Source of the DNA: Geodermatophilus sp. YIM 151500
GTDB taxonomy: Bacteria; Actinomycetota; Actinomycetes; Mycobacteriales; Geodermatophilaceae
NCBI RefSeq assembly: GCF_025716945.1
Contig: NZ_JAOVZT010000003.1
Span: 64,032-128,031, forward strand
Length of the DNA stretch: 64,000 nt
Direction of reading: 5' to 3'
Part shown: positions 51,825-61,293 of the stretch, piece after piece
Layout: each line of letters begins with the position of its first letter
Position numbering within the stretch: the stretch's first letter is position 1
Notes under the pieces: generated by a model
Told to the model about the DNA's origin: nothing
Seen by the model: only the letters and a program-made list of their open reading frames with translations
The model's database searches: none
Translations under genes and position numbers: made by a program

Positions 51825-54652
51825 CCGCCCACCGCCACGGCCACGACGCCACGCCGCACGCGCGCGACGGCCGCCCGCGCGGCCGCGCCGACCGGGTCGT
51901 CGGCGACCGCGCCCAGCTGGTCGAGCAGGTCGATCAGCTGGCGGGCCCAGCGGACGAAGTCGCCCCCGGAGAGCTCGGTGCCGGCCTGCTCGGCCCCGGC
52001 GAGCACCCGGTCGAGGTGCTGCCCGTCGGCCCAGCGGTAGGCCGCCCAGACGAAGCCCAGGTCGAGGTCGCGGGTGGCGGGCACGCCGTGGTGCGCCTCG
52101 ACGTCCTGCAGCCGCAGCCGGATCCGGCGCATCTCGGCGATCGTGGCGGCCACCTTCCCGGCGGGCACCGCCGGCTGGCCGGGCATGTCGCGCCGGGCCT
52201 CGAAGACCAGCGTCGAGACGACGGCCGCCAGCTCGGCCGGCGTCAGGCCGCGCCACACGCCCGCGCGCAGGCACTCGGCGACCAGCAGGTCGCCCTCCGC
52301 CCAGATGCGGGCCAGCCGCCGGCCGTCGTCGGTGACCACCGGGACGTCGTCGGCCGCGCCGAGCTCGTGGGTGTCCGCGGGCACCAGGGGCGCCACCTCG
52401 GGCACCAGGTAGCCCAGCTCCTCGAGGACGTCGCAGGTGCGGTCGAACTGCCGGGTGAGCGAGCCGGTGCGGTCGGCCATGGTGCGCTGCAGCCCGTCGG
52501 CCTCGTGCACCGCGCGCAGCCACCGCTCGGCGGCGCGGACCCGCTCGTCCCGGTCCGGCAGGCCGTGCACCGGGTGGTTGCGCAGCGCCCGCCGGAGGTC
52601 GTGCAGCACCGGGTCGTCGGCGGCGGCCGACCGCTGCTTGACCCGCCGCGCGCCCAGGTCGTTCTCCAGCCGCGCGTTGCGCAGGGTGGAGGCGAGGTCG
52701 CGGCGGGCGTGCGGGCTGCGGTGGTTGAAGTTCTTCGGTACCCGGACCCGGGCCAGCGCGGTCACCGGCGTCGGGAAGTCGACGGAGCCGAGCCGGCCGG
52801 CCCACTTGTCCTCGGTGAGCACCAGGGGGCGCGGGTCGGCGAGGTCGGTGACGCCGGCGTCCAGGACGACGGCCAGCCCCTGGCGCCGCCCGGAGGGCAC
52901 CCGGATGACGTCACCGGGCCGCAGCGCGGCGAGCGCGTCGGCGGCCTCGAGGCGCCGCTTGGCCTGCGAGTCGCGGGAGAGCTCCTTCTCCCGCTCGCCG
53001 ATCTCCCGGCGGATCCGGGCGTACTCGCCGACGTCGCCGGAGTCGGAGTGCATGTCGGCGGCCCACCGCTCGGCGTCCTTCTCGTGCCGGGCCGCCGCGC
53101 GGGCCAGGCCCACGACCGACCGGTCGGCCTGGAACTGGGCGAACGAGCTGCCCAGCAGCTCGCGGGCGCGGGCCCGGCCGAACGAGCCGACCAGGTTGAC
53201 CGCCATGTTGTAGCTGGGCCGGAACGACGACCGCAGCGGGTAGGTGCGGGTGCTGGCCAGCCCGGCGACCACCGCCGGGTCGACGCCGGGCGCCCAGACG
53301 ACGACGGCGTGGCCCTCGACGTCGATGCCGCGCCGGCCGGCCCGACCGGTGAGCTGCGTGTACTCCCCCGGCGTCACGTCGGCGTGGGCCTCGCCGTTCC
53401 ACTTGACCAGCCGCTCGAGCACGACCGTGCGGGCCGGCATGTTGATGCCCAGCGCGAGGGTCTCGGTGGCGAACACGGCCTTGACCAGCCCGCGGACGAA
53501 GCACTCCTCGACGGTCTCCTTGAAGGCCGGCACCAGACCCGCGTGGTGCGCGGCCAGCCCGGCCAGCAGGCCTTCCCGCCACTCCCAGAAGCCGAGGACG
53601 TGCAGGTCCTCGTCGGGCAGCGAGCCGGTCCGCCGGTCGACGATCTCCGCGATCTCCGCGCGCTCGGCCTCGTCGGTCAGCCGCAGCCCGGCCAGGAGGC
53701 ACTGGTGCACGGCCTGGTCGCAGCCGTTGCGGCTGAAGACGAAGGTGATCGCCGGGAGCAGGCCGGCGCGGTCGAGCCGCTCGACGACGTCGGGGCGGGC
53801 CGGCGGGCGGTAGCGCGGGCGGTGGGAGAAGCCGCCGCGCCGCGGGCCCTCGCTCCAGCTGTCGGTGCGCCGCTCGTACTCGCGCACGTAGCGGACGAGC
53901 TCCGGGTCGACCACCGACGAGCCGCGCTCGCGGGTGGACTGCCGCGGGTCGTCCGCTCCGGCCGCGTGCGCCACCGGGCGCAGGCTGAACAGGTCGAAGA
54001 CACGGCTGCCGACCAGCATGTGCTGCCACAGCGGGACCGGCCGGACCTCGCTCACGACCACCTTGGTGTGCCCGCGGACGGTGACCAGCCAGTCGCCGAA
54101 CTCCTCGGCGTTGCTGACCGTCGCCGACAGGGACACCAGGGTGACCGACTGCGGGAGGTGGATGATCACCTCCTCCCAGACGGCGCCGCGGAACCGGTCG
54201 GCGAGGTAGTGCACCTCGTCCATGACCACGTAGCCGAGCCCCGCGATCGCCGGGGACTCCGCGTAGAGCATGTTCCGCAGCACCTCGGTGGTCATGACCA
54301 CCACCGGCGCGTCGCCGTTGACCGCGTTGTCACCGGTGAGCAGGCCCACCTTCGCCGGCCCGTAGCGCTCGACCAGGTCGTTGTACTTCTGGTTGGACAG
54401 CGCCTTGATCGGCGTCGTGTAGAAGGCCTTGCGGCCCTCCGCGAGCGCCTTGTGCACGGCGAACTCACCGACGACGGTCTTGCCGGCGCCGGTCGGCGCG
54501 CACACCAGCACACCCGCGCCCTCGTCGAGCGCCTCGCACGCCTCGACCTGGAACGGATCGAGGGAGAAACCGAGTTCGGCGGTGAAGTCGGACAACGTCG
54601 GGTGGGCGGTGCGCCGCCGCGCGGCCGCGTACCGCTCCGCGGGGCTGGACAT
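51821..54652 (-). CDS. helY: DEAD/DEAH-box superfamily 2 helicase HelY
   Basis: A 943-residue Ski2-like RNA helicase. Motifs: Q/I APTGAGKTVVGE, Ia TTPIKALSNQKY, II MDEVHYLAD (DEVH), III LVSLSATVSN, VI QLTGRAGRRGID. A winged-helix/ratchet part and a DSHCT-type C-terminus (VAATIAEMRRIRLRLQDVEA) follow. ATG 54652 was chosen because TAACGT lies seven bases upstream; GTG 54661 would add three residues. It is preceded by a small tandem repeat and followed directly by DUF4333. Same place as Rv2092c. Confidence 0.95.
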   Translation of the reverse strand: MSSPAERYAAARRRTAHPTLSDFTAELGFSLDPFQVEACEALDEGAGVLVCAPTGAGKTVVGEFAVHKALAEGRKAFYTTPIKALSNQKYNDLVERYGPAKVGLLTGDNAVNGDAPVVVMTTEVLRNMLYAESPAIAGLGYVVMDEVHYLADRFRGAVWEEVIIHLPQSVTLVSLSATVSNAEEFGDWLVTVRGHTKVVVSEVRPVPLWQHMLVGSRVFDLFSLRPVAHAAGADDPRQSTRERGSSVVDPELVRYVREYERRTDSWSEGPRRGGFSHRPRYRPPARPDVVERLDRAGLLPAITFVFSRNGCDQAVHQCLLAGLRLTDEAERAEIAEIVDRRTGSLPDEDLHVLGFWEWREGLLAGLAAHHAGLVPAFKETVEECFVRGLVKAVFATETLALGINMPARTVVLERLVKWNGEAHADVTPGEYTQLTGRAGRRGIDVEGHAVVVWAPGVDPAVVAGLASTRTYPLRSSFRPSYNMAVNLVGSFGRARARELLGSSFAQFQADRSVVGLARAAARHEKDAERWAADMHSDSGDVGEYARIRREIGEREKELSRDSQAKRRLEAADALAALRPGDVIRVPSGRRQGLAVVLDAGVTDLADPRPLVLTEDKWAGRLGSVDFPTPVTALARVRVPKNFNHRSPHARRDLASTLRNARLENDLGARRVKQRSAAADDPVLHDLRRALRNHPVHGLPDRDERVRAAERWLRAVHEADGLQRTMADRTGSLTRQFDRTCDVLEELGYLVPEVAPLVPADTHELGAADDVPVVTDDGRRLARIWAEGDLLVAECLRAGVWRGLTPAELAAVVSTLVFEARRDMPGQPAVPAGKVAATIAEMRRIRLRLQDVEAHHGVPATRDLDLGFVWAAYRWADGQHLDRVLAGAEQAGTELSGGDFVRWARQLIDLLDQLGAVADDPVGAAARAAVARVRRGVVAVAVGG

Positions 54653-54687
54653 GCTCCCCACGTTAGGCGCTGCGCCCTCCCGTCACC

Positions 54688-54775
54688 GGGGCCACCGCGG
54701 GAACCCTGCGCTCGGGGCGGGGCCACCGCGGGAACCCCCGCTCGGGGCGGGGCCACCGCGGGAACCCCGCGGTCG
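54688..54775. repeat. Three 30/31-bp tandem units upstream of helY
   Basis: Units starting GGGGCCACCGCGGGAACC at 54688, 54719 and 54749, with small differences. They lie between tatC and helY, just before the helY promoter. Confidence 0.9.
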
Positions 54776-54891
54776 GGCGGCCGTCCCCATCCGGGTCCCT
54801 GTGCTCTGGGTGCGCAGCGCACGCACAGCACGGGGGCGTTAGCAGAGCACAGGGGCGTGAGCAGTGCACCGGCGTCCGCAGGGCACCGGCG

Positions 54892-55794
54892 TCAGCGGTG
54901 CGAGGAGGCGCCCGAGTCGGCCGGTGCGGCCGCGTCGTCGAGCGACGACGGCCGGGCGTCCAGCGGCGAGGCCGCGTCGTCGGGGAGGCCGTGGAAGTGC
55001 TGCGCGGCGTCGCGCCGGGCGCGGCGGCGGTCGACCACCCGGGCGATCTGGATGGCGAGCTCGAACAGCACGGCCATGGGCAGCGCCATCGCCAGCATGG
55101 TGAACGGGTCCTGCGTCGGGGTGACGAAGGCGGCGAAGACGATGGTCAGGAAGTAGATCCACCGCCGCGAGCGGGCCAGGGCCGCGTAGGAGAGGAGCCC
55201 GACCAGGTTGAGCGCGACCGCGATCAGCGGCAGCTCGAACGACAGCCCGAAGGCCACCAGCAGGCTGGTGACGAAGCCGAGGTAGTCGGGTGCGGTCAGC
55301 TGGAACGCGACCTCGTCACCGGCCAGGGTGAGCAGGATCTCCAGGCCCTTGTACAGCGTGATGTAGGCGAGCACGGCACCGAGGGCGAACAGCGTGCTCG
55401 ACGCGGCGACGAAGGCGACGGTGTAGCGCCGTTCGTTGCGCTTGAGGCCGGGCGTGATGAACGCCCACAGCTGGTACAGCCAGAACGGCGCGGAGAGCAC
55501 CGCGCCGGCGATGAGTCCGATCTTCAGCCGGAGCAGCACCCCGCCGAAGACGTCGAGGACCACCAGCTGGCAGCTCGCGTCGCCCTGGAAGCGCAGGTCG
55601 CCGGGCAGCGCGCAGTAGGGCTCGGTGAGGAACGACAGCAGGCCCCGGTCGTACCAGAGGAAGCCGACGACGGTGCCGAGGGCGAGGGCGAGCAGCGCCT
55701 TCGCGACGCGGTTGCGCAACTCGGTGAGGTGGGCAACCAGCGACATCGTCGCCTCGGGGTCGCGGGGCGGCCGGCGCCGCCGCAGCCGGGGCAC
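54892..55794 (-). CDS. tatC: Sec-independent protein translocase TatC
   Basis: A 300-residue six-helix membrane protein, the receptor of twin-arginine signal peptides. MSLVAHLTELRNRVAKALLALALG is the conserved N-terminus with the LTELR motif, and FELPLIAVALNLVGLLSY the E-containing helix 4 region. GTG 55794 gives 16 extra basic residues; a start at the in-frame ATG 55746 is also possible. The C-terminal tail of 45 residues is disordered. It is 11 bases from the tatA stop; substrates in this window include the PhoX-like protein. Confidence 0.95.
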   Translation of the reverse strand: MPRLRRRRPPRDPEATMSLVAHLTELRNRVAKALLALALGTVVGFLWYDRGLLSFLTEPYCALPGDLRFQGDASCQLVVLDVFGGVLLRLKIGLIAGAVLSAPFWLYQLWAFITPGLKRNERRYTVAFVAASSTLFALGAVLAYITLYKGLEILLTLAGDEVAFQLTAPDYLGFVTSLLVAFGLSFELPLIAVALNLVGLLSYAALARSRRWIYFLTIVFAAFVTPTQDPFTMLAMALPMAVLFELAIQIARVVDRRRARRDAAQHFHGLPDDAASPLDARPSSLDDAAAPADSGASSHR

Positions 55795-55805
55795 GCCGCG
55801 CGGGG

Positions 55806-56150
55806 TCAGCGGGAGCCGTCGGCCGAGCGCGCCCGCTGGGCGCGTGCCTCGGCGTCGCGCGCCTCGGCCTGCAGCTGCGCGGTCAGGTCGTCGCGGGGGC
55901 CGGACGACGGGGCGACGATCTCGCCGCGCACCGGGGTGTCCGCGGCCGGTCGCGCGTCGTCGCGGCCCCCGGCGCGGTCGTCGGCGCGGTCGTCGGCGCG
56001 GTCGTCGTCCTTCATGCCCTTCATCTCGCCCTTGAAGATGCGCAGCGAGCGGCCGAGCGAGCGGGAGGCGTCGGGCAGCTTCTTGTACCCGAACAGCAGC
56101 AGGACGGCGAGGATGATCAGGCCGATCTCCAGGGGTCCCAGGTTGGGCAT
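55806..56150 (-). CDS. tatA: Sec-independent protein translocase TatA
   Basis: A 114-residue single-helix pore subunit. [46 protein letters not shown] carries the helix, FGxxKLP hinge and amphipathic helix. I chose ATG 56150 because CCGGAGG is six bases upstream; ATG 56156 lies within that spacing. The C-terminal half is disordered and contains DDRA repeats encoded by 12-bp tandem units. Followed by tatC. Confidence 0.94.
   Translation of the reverse strand: MPNLGPLEIGLIILAVLLLFGYKKLPDASRSLGRSLRIFKGEMKGMKDDDRADDRADDRAGGRDDARPAADTPVRGEIVAPSSGPRDDLTAQLQAEARDAEARAQRARSADGSR
55974..56009 (-). repeat. 12-bp in-frame repeats in tatA
   Basis: GCGGTCGTCGGC units at 55974, 55986 and a diverged one from 55998, encoding DDRA repeats after the amphipathic helix. 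Confidence 0.85.
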
Positions 56151-56260
56151 GGTCATCCTCCGGTCGTGAGGGGCAGGGGAAATGCTACGCCGCGGTCCCC
56201 CCGCGGCCGGGCCGTCGCGGGTGGCGCGGTCCGGCCGGGACGAGCCCGTCCCGCCGGTGG

Positions 56261-56467
56261 TCAGCCGGCGTCCTCCTGGTCGGCGCGCAGCCGCGCGGCC
56301 CGCTCGGCGCTGTCGCGGGCCAGTTCGAGCACCGGGCCGAGCTCGCGCCCGAAGGCGTCGACCTCCCGGCCGAGCCGCTGGAAGGCGCCGAGCAGCCCGT
56401 GCAGCAGGCCGCCGAGCACGGCCAGCACCAGGACGGCGACGACGATCCAGACCACGACGAGCAGCAC
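56261..56467 (-). CDS. Small single-pass membrane protein
   Basis: A 68-residue protein: a strong N-terminal helix ([25 protein letters not shown]) then a charged, probably coiled tail ([32 protein letters not shown]). GTG 56467 is preceded at seven bases by TAGGGT. It lies between pafC and tatA on the same strand, and similar small proteins occupy this slot in relatives. No named family; a Tat-associated or envelope role is only a guess. Confidence 0.65.
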   Translation of the reverse strand: MLLVVVWIVVAVLVLAVLGGLLHGLLGAFQRLGREVDAFGRELGPVLELARDSAERAARLRADQEDAG

Positions 56468-56477
56468 GGCAGCGACC

Positions 56478-57473
56478 CTAGCCGCCCCGGCTGGCAGCCG
56501 GCTGGGCGTCGCCGGTGTACCGGCCGAGGGCCGCCCGCGCGTCCGCGGCGACGGCGGCGGCGAGCTCGGCCGGCTCGTCGACCAGCGCCGCGCCGCCGAG
56601 GGAGGCGACCAGGCGGCGGGCCCAGGCGAGGTCGGCGGTGCGCAGCACGACGGCCAGCCCGCCGGGCGGGTCGTCGACCGGGCGGGCGTCCTCGACCGGG
56701 TAGTACTCGGCGACCCAGCGGGCAGCCCGGGCCAGCCGCAGCCGGACGACGGGCGAGCCCGGCTCCGGCTGGTAGATGCCGGACTCGACGTCCCGTCCGT
56801 GGGCCTGCGGCGGCGGGGCGGCCGGCTCGTCGAGCACCTCGACCCCGTCGACCCGGTCCAGCCGGAACAGCCGGACGCCCTCGGCCCGCCGGCACCAGGC
56901 CTCCAGGTACCACCGCCCGTCGACCAGCAGCAGGCGCATCGGGTCGACCGTGCGCTCGGTCCGCTCGTCGCGCGTGGGCACGTAGTAGTGCAGGTGCAGC
57001 GCCCGGCGGCGCTCCAGCCCGTCGCGGACGACGGCCAGCGCCTGCTCCCGGGCGTCGACGCTCAGCACGACGGGCGTGACCCGGTCGGCGGCGTGCCCGG
57101 CGGCGGCCGACACCTTGGCCAGGGCCCGGCTGACCGCGTCGCGCTCGGCCAGACCGGGCAGCTCCAGCAGCGTCCGGAGGGCCACCACGAGGGCGACCGC
57201 CTCGTCGGTGGTCAGCCGCAGCGGGCGCACCATGCCGGCGGTGAACGTCACCCGCACCCGGTCGCCCTCGAAGGCCAGGTCGATGAGGTCACCCGGGCCG
57301 TAGCCGGGCAGGCCGCACATCCAGAGCAGGTCCAGGTCGCTGCGCAGCTGCCGCTCGGGAACGCCGAAGTCGCGGGCGGCCTCGGTCAGCGGCACGCCGT
57401 CCGGGCGGGCGGTGAGGTAGGGCACCAGGGCGAGCAGCCGGGTCATCCGCTCGTTGGTGCTGGTCGCGGTCAC
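56478..57473 (-). CDS. pafC: WYL-domain regulator PafC
   Basis: A 331-residue partner of PafB. Winged helix at MTRLLALVPYLTARPDGVPLTEAARDFGVPERQLRSDLDLLWMCGLPG, then the WYL domain (LHLHYYVPTRDERTERTVDPMRLLLVDGRWYLEAWCRRAEGVRLFRLDRV). The PafBC heterodimer activates the LexA/RecA-independent DNA damage response in mycobacteria. GTG 57473 overlaps the pafB stop (GTGA). Confidence 0.94.
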   Translation of the reverse strand: MTATSTNERMTRLLALVPYLTARPDGVPLTEAARDFGVPERQLRSDLDLLWMCGLPGYGPGDLIDLAFEGDRVRVTFTAGMVRPLRLTTDEAVALVVALRTLLELPGLAERDAVSRALAKVSAAAGHAADRVTPVVLSVDAREQALAVVRDGLERRRALHLHYYVPTRDERTERTVDPMRLLLVDGRWYLEAWCRRAEGVRLFRLDRVDGVEVLDEPAAPPPQAHGRDVESGIYQPEPGSPVVRLRLARAARWVAEYYPVEDARPVDDPPGGLAVVLRTADLAWARRLVASLGGAALVDEPAELAAAVAADARAALGRYTGDAQPAASRGG

Positions 57474-58501
57474 GCCCGCTCCCCCGCCGGCGTGCCGGCG
57501 AGCGCGCCCGCGTCGCGGTCGCCGCCCGGGTCGGCGAGCCGCGCGAGCCGGGTCAGCCGGGCGACGACGGCGTCGCGCAGCTCGGCCGGCGACTCGACGA
57601 CGACGTCGGCGCCGAGGGCGGCCAGCTGGTCGGCCAGCGGGCCGAGCTCGGGGGTCCGCAGCTCCAGCCGGTCGTCGCCGTCCTCGGCGGCGCCCAGCGG
57701 GGTGGCGTGCCGCCGCAGGCCGACGGCGGTGCCCGGGCGGGCGCGCACGACGGCGATCCGCTCCGGACCGCCGGCGACCTGGCGGGCGACGGCCGCGGCG
57801 AGGTCGAGGTCCGCCGGCGGCTCGAAGGCGCCGGCGGGGCCGCTGGCCCGGGGGGTGCCGACGACGCGGGACAGCCGGAAGACCCGCGTGTCCTGCCGGT
57901 CGAGATCGAGGCCGACCAGGTACCAGCGGCCGTGCCAGGCCACCACGCCCCAGGGCTGCACGTGCCGCTCGGCGGGGGTGTCCTCGTCGGGACGGCGGTA
58001 CTCGAAGCTGAGCTGCCGCCGGTCGCGGGCCGCCGCGTAGGAGGCCTCGAAGGCGGGCTCCCCGGCGTCCAGCCGCGGCTGCAGCGGGATCGCCCGGGAG
58101 GTGTCGACATCGACGCCGGCCGCCTTGAGCTTGACCAGGGCGCTGTGCGCGGCCGACGCCAGCCGCGCCGACTCCCACAGCCGCAGGGCCAGGCCCACCG
58201 CCGCGGCCTCCTCGCCGGTGAGGGTGATCTCGGGCAGCTCGTAGTCGGCCCGGGCGATGCGGTAGCCGTCCTCGGTGTCGAAGACGCTCGTGCGGCCGGT
58301 CTCCAGCGGCACGCCCATCTCGCGCAGCTCGGCCTTGTCCCGCTCGAACATGCGCTTGAAGGCCTCGTCGGCGCGGTCGGTGCCGTCGTCGGCCTCGTAG
58401 CCGGGCACGGTGGCCCGGATCCGCGCGGCGGTGACGTACTGGCGGGTGGAGAGCAGCGCGATGACCAGGTTCACCAGTCGCTCCGCCCGCTTGGCCGCCA
58501 T
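57470..58501 (-). CDS. pafB: WYL-domain regulator PafB
   Basis: A 343-residue transcriptional activator subunit. N-terminal winged helix (AERLVNLVIALLSTRQYVTAARIRATVPGYE, FERDKAELREMGVPLET) and a WYL domain (RQLSFEYRRPDEDTPAERHVQPWGVVAWHGRWYLVGLDLDRQDTRVFRLSRV). ATG 58501 has TAGCCT seven bases upstream, suggesting a leaderless pafBC mRNA. In other genomes pafB follows pafA directly; here the DUF3866 gene lies in between on the other strand. Confidence 0.94.
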   Translation of the reverse strand: MAAKRAERLVNLVIALLSTRQYVTAARIRATVPGYEADDGTDRADEAFKRMFERDKAELREMGVPLETGRTSVFDTEDGYRIARADYELPEITLTGEEAAAVGLALRLWESARLASAAHSALVKLKAAGVDVDTSRAIPLQPRLDAGEPAFEASYAAARDRRQLSFEYRRPDEDTPAERHVQPWGVVAWHGRWYLVGLDLDRQDTRVFRLSRVVGTPRASGPAGAFEPPADLDLAAAVARQVAGGPERIAVVRARPGTAVGLRRHATPLGAAEDGDDRLELRTPELGPLADQLAALGADVVVESPAELRDAVVARLTRLARLADPGGDRDAGALAGTPAGERA

Positions 58502-58625
58502 GCCCGCCAGGCTAGTCAGCGGCCGGCGGGTGCCGTCGGTCCGGCCGCGGCCCGCCCGCCGACGCGGCGCGCGCGCCGGCGGGCGTCGTCCTGCTGGCCG
58601 TCGGGGCGCTGGCTAGCCTGCGGGG

Positions 58626-59804
58626 GTGAGCTCCGCAGACCGAGGCCGTCCGGTGTCGCGGATCCGCTGGCGGCGCGGGCGGGTGCGGGCGACCGGCCGG
58701 TCCTGGCGGGACGCGCTCGAGCTGACCGTCGACGTCCCGGACGACGGCGAGGTGCGGGCGCTGGCCTACCCCTCGTTGGTCGGGGTGCCTGAGGTCGGCG
58801 ACGACGTGCTGCTGAACACGACCGCGTGGGCGCAGCAGCTCGGCACCGGCGGGTACGCGCTGGTGGTCGCCGTCCCCGACCGGCTGCCACCGGACCCGGC
58901 CGGGCCGGGGCACCTGGTGAAGGCGCGGTACACGCCGCTGCAGGTGAGCGTGCAGGGCGTCGACGAGCAGGACACCGAGCACCACCGGACCCTCGCCGAC
59001 GCCGACGACCTCGGCGGCATGCCGGTCGTGGTCGCCGACCTGCACTCGGCGCTGCCGGCCGTGCTCATCGGCGCGCTGGCCACCGACCCGGACCTGCGGG
59101 TCGCGTACGTGATGACCGACGGCGGCGCGCTCGCGGCCGGCTTCTCCCGCACGCTGGGCGGCCTCCGGACGTCGCTGGCCGGAACGGTGACGGTCGGCCA
59201 GGCCTTCGGCGGCGACCTGGAGGCGGTGACCGTGCACACCGGTCTGCTGGCGGCCAGGCACGTGCTCGGCGCCGACGTCGCCATCGTCACGCAGGGGCCG
59301 GGCAACCTCGGGACGGGCACGCCGTGGGGCTTCTCCGGCGTGGCCGCCGGGGAGGCGTGCAACGCGGTGAGCGTGCTCGGCGGCCGGCCGATCGGGGCGC
59401 TGCGCATCTCGGACGCCGACCCGCGCCCCCGCCACCGCGGCGTCTCCCACCACTCGCTCACCGCCTTCGGGCGGGTGGCCCTGGCCGGGGTGACCCTGGT
59501 GGCGCCGCGCGGGCTGTCGTCGGAGCTCGGCGGGCAGGTGGACGAGGACCTCGCCGGCCAGCCGGAACGCAACCCGGTTGTGTGGGTCGACACCGACGGG
59601 CTGGACAAGGCGCTGTCGCTGTCGCCGGTGCCGCTGTCGACCATGGGCCGCGGCTACCCCGAGGAGCGGGCCTACTTCCTGGCGGCCGCGGCCGCCGGCC
59701 GGTACGCCGCGCTGCGGGTGCTCCCGCCACCCGAGCCCGGCGCGGCCGCGGGCGGTGCGGCCGCGGGCGGTGCGGCCGAGGACGACGCCGCCGGCGACGC
59801 CTGA
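58626..59804 (+). CDS. DUF3866 family protein
   Basis: A 392-residue protein with the DUF3866 layout: EVRALAYPSLVGVPEVGDDVLLNTTA, GHLVKARYTPLQVSVQGVDEQD, MPVVVADLHSALPAVL, VTQGPGNLGTGTPWGFSGVAAGEACNAVSVLGG and HRGVSHHSLTAFGRVAL. No catalytic family is known. GTG 58626 follows TAGCCT by six bases. It is the only plus-strand gene in the paf-tat block and is convergent with pafA and divergent from pafB. The tail has AAGG repeats. Confidence 0.87.
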   Translation: MSSADRGRPVSRIRWRRGRVRATGRSWRDALELTVDVPDDGEVRALAYPSLVGVPEVGDDVLLNTTAWAQQLGTGGYALVVAVPDRLPPDPAGPGHLVKARYTPLQVSVQGVDEQDTEHHRTLADADDLGGMPVVVADLHSALPAVLIGALATDPDLRVAYVMTDGGALAAGFSRTLGGLRTSLAGTVTVGQAFGGDLEAVTVHTGLLAARHVLGADVAIVTQGPGNLGTGTPWGFSGVAAGEACNAVSVLGGRPIGALRISDADPRPRHRGVSHHSLTAFGRVALAGVTLVAPRGLSSELGGQVDEDLAGQPERNPVVWVDTDGLDKALSLSPVPLSTMGRGYPEERAYFLAAAAAGRYAALRVLPPPEPGAAAGGAAAGGAAEDDAAGDA

Positions 59805-59856
59805 CGGACCCCCCTCACCGCGGGCGGGCCCGGGGGCTCCGCGCCGCGGCCCTCCC

Positions 59857-61215
59857 TCACATGCTGGCGATCAGCTTGTCGACCCGGTCGTCGACGGCCT
59901 TGAACGGGTCCTTGCACAGCACGGTGCGCTGGGCCTGGTCGTTGAGCTTGAGGTGCACCCAGTCGACGGTGAAGTCGCGGCGCTTCTCCTGGGCGCGGCG
60001 GATGAACTCGCCGCGCAGCCGGGCCCGGGTGGTCTGCGGGGGCACGTTCTTGGCCTCGAAGATGCGCGGCTCGTGCGCCACCCGCTCGACCTGCCCGGCC
60101 CGCTCGAGCAGGTAGTACAGGCCCCGCCTGCGGCTGATGTCGTGGTAGGCGAGGTCCATCTGCGCGATGCGCGGGTGCGACAGCGGCAGACCGCGCTTGC
60201 CGCGGTAGCGCTCGATCAGGCTGTACTTGGTCGCCCAGTCGATCTCGCGGTCGATCAGCGACAGGTCGCCGGTGTCGACCGCCTTGAGCACCCGGCCCCA
60301 CAGCTCGAGCATCTGCCGGTGCACCGGGCCGAACCCCTCCCGGTCGACGAACTCCGCGGCGCGCGAGTGGTACTCGGTCTGGATCTCCAGCGCCGACATC
60401 TCCCGGCCGCTGGCCAGCCGCACCTTGCGCCGTCCGGTCATGTCGTGGCTGATCTCGCGGATGGCCCGGATCGGGTTCTCCAGGCTCATGTCCTTGATCG
60501 GGGTGCCGGCCTCGATCATCCGCAGCACGAGGTCGGTCATGGCGACCTTGAGCAGTGTCGTCGTCTCGTTCATGTTCGAGTCGCCGACGATGACGTGCAG
60601 CCGCCGGTAGCGCTCGGCGTCGGCGTGCGGCTCGTCGCGGGTGTTGATGATCGGGCGGGAGCGGGTGGTGGCGCTGGAGACGCCCTCCCAGATGTGCTCG
60701 GCCCGCTGGCTGACGCAGTAGATGGCGCCCCGCGGGGTCTGCAGCACCTTGCCGGCGCCGACGACGATCTGCCGGCTGACCAGGAACGGGATGAGCACGT
60801 CGGCCAGCCGGCTGAACTCGCCGTGCCGGCCGACCAGGTAGTTCTCGTGGCAGCCGTAGCTGTTGCCGGCCGAGTCGGTGTTGTTCTTGAACAGGTAGAT
60901 GTCGCCGGTCACGCCCTCCTCGTTCAGCCGCTGCTCGGCGTCGACGAGCAGGCCCTCGAGGATGCGCTCGCCCGCCTTGTCGTGGACGACGAGCTCGGTG
61001 AGGTCGTCGCACTCGGCCGTGGCGTACTCCGGGTGGCTGCCGACGTCGAGGTACAGCCGCGAGCCGTTGCGCAGGAACACGTTGGAGCTCCGACCCCACG
61101 AGACCACGCGGCGGAACAGGTAGCGGGCGACCTCGTCCGGGGACAGCCGGCGCTGCCCGCGGAAGGTGCACGTGACGCCGTACTCGGTCTCGATCCCGAA
61201 GATCCGTCGGTCCAC
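59857..61215 (-). CDS. pafA: Pup-protein ligase PafA
   Basis: A 452-residue ligase that attaches Pup to substrate lysines. The start [16 protein letters not shown] contains the Mg-binding Glu, and [46 protein letters not shown]-like and [13 protein letters not shown] blocks are those of PafA/Dop. The YHDI and [17 protein letters not shown] segments favour PafA over Dop, as does synteny with pafBC. GTG 61215 has TAGGCT six bases upstream. Dop and the ATPase Mpa would lie beyond the right edge. Confidence 0.96.
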   Translation of the reverse strand: MDRRIFGIETEYGVTCTFRGQRRLSPDEVARYLFRRVVSWGRSSNVFLRNGSRLYLDVGSHPEYATAECDDLTELVVHDKAGERILEGLLVDAEQRLNEEGVTGDIYLFKNNTDSAGNSYGCHENYLVGRHGEFSRLADVLIPFLVSRQIVVGAGKVLQTPRGAIYCVSQRAEHIWEGVSSATTRSRPIINTRDEPHADAERYRRLHVIVGDSNMNETTTLLKVAMTDLVLRMIEAGTPIKDMSLENPIRAIREISHDMTGRRKVRLASGREMSALEIQTEYHSRAAEFVDREGFGPVHRQMLELWGRVLKAVDTGDLSLIDREIDWATKYSLIERYRGKRGLPLSHPRIAQMDLAYHDISRRRGLYYLLERAGQVERVAHEPRIFEAKNVPPQTTRARLRGEFIRRAQEKRRDFTVDWVHLKLNDQAQRTVLCKDPFKAVDDRVDKLIASM

Positions 61216-61293
61216 GGACCGAGCCTAGGCGCCGGGGACGACGAAAGCTGGCTGCCGGACCGCGTCGCGCCGATGCCGTGACCCGGCGACCGG

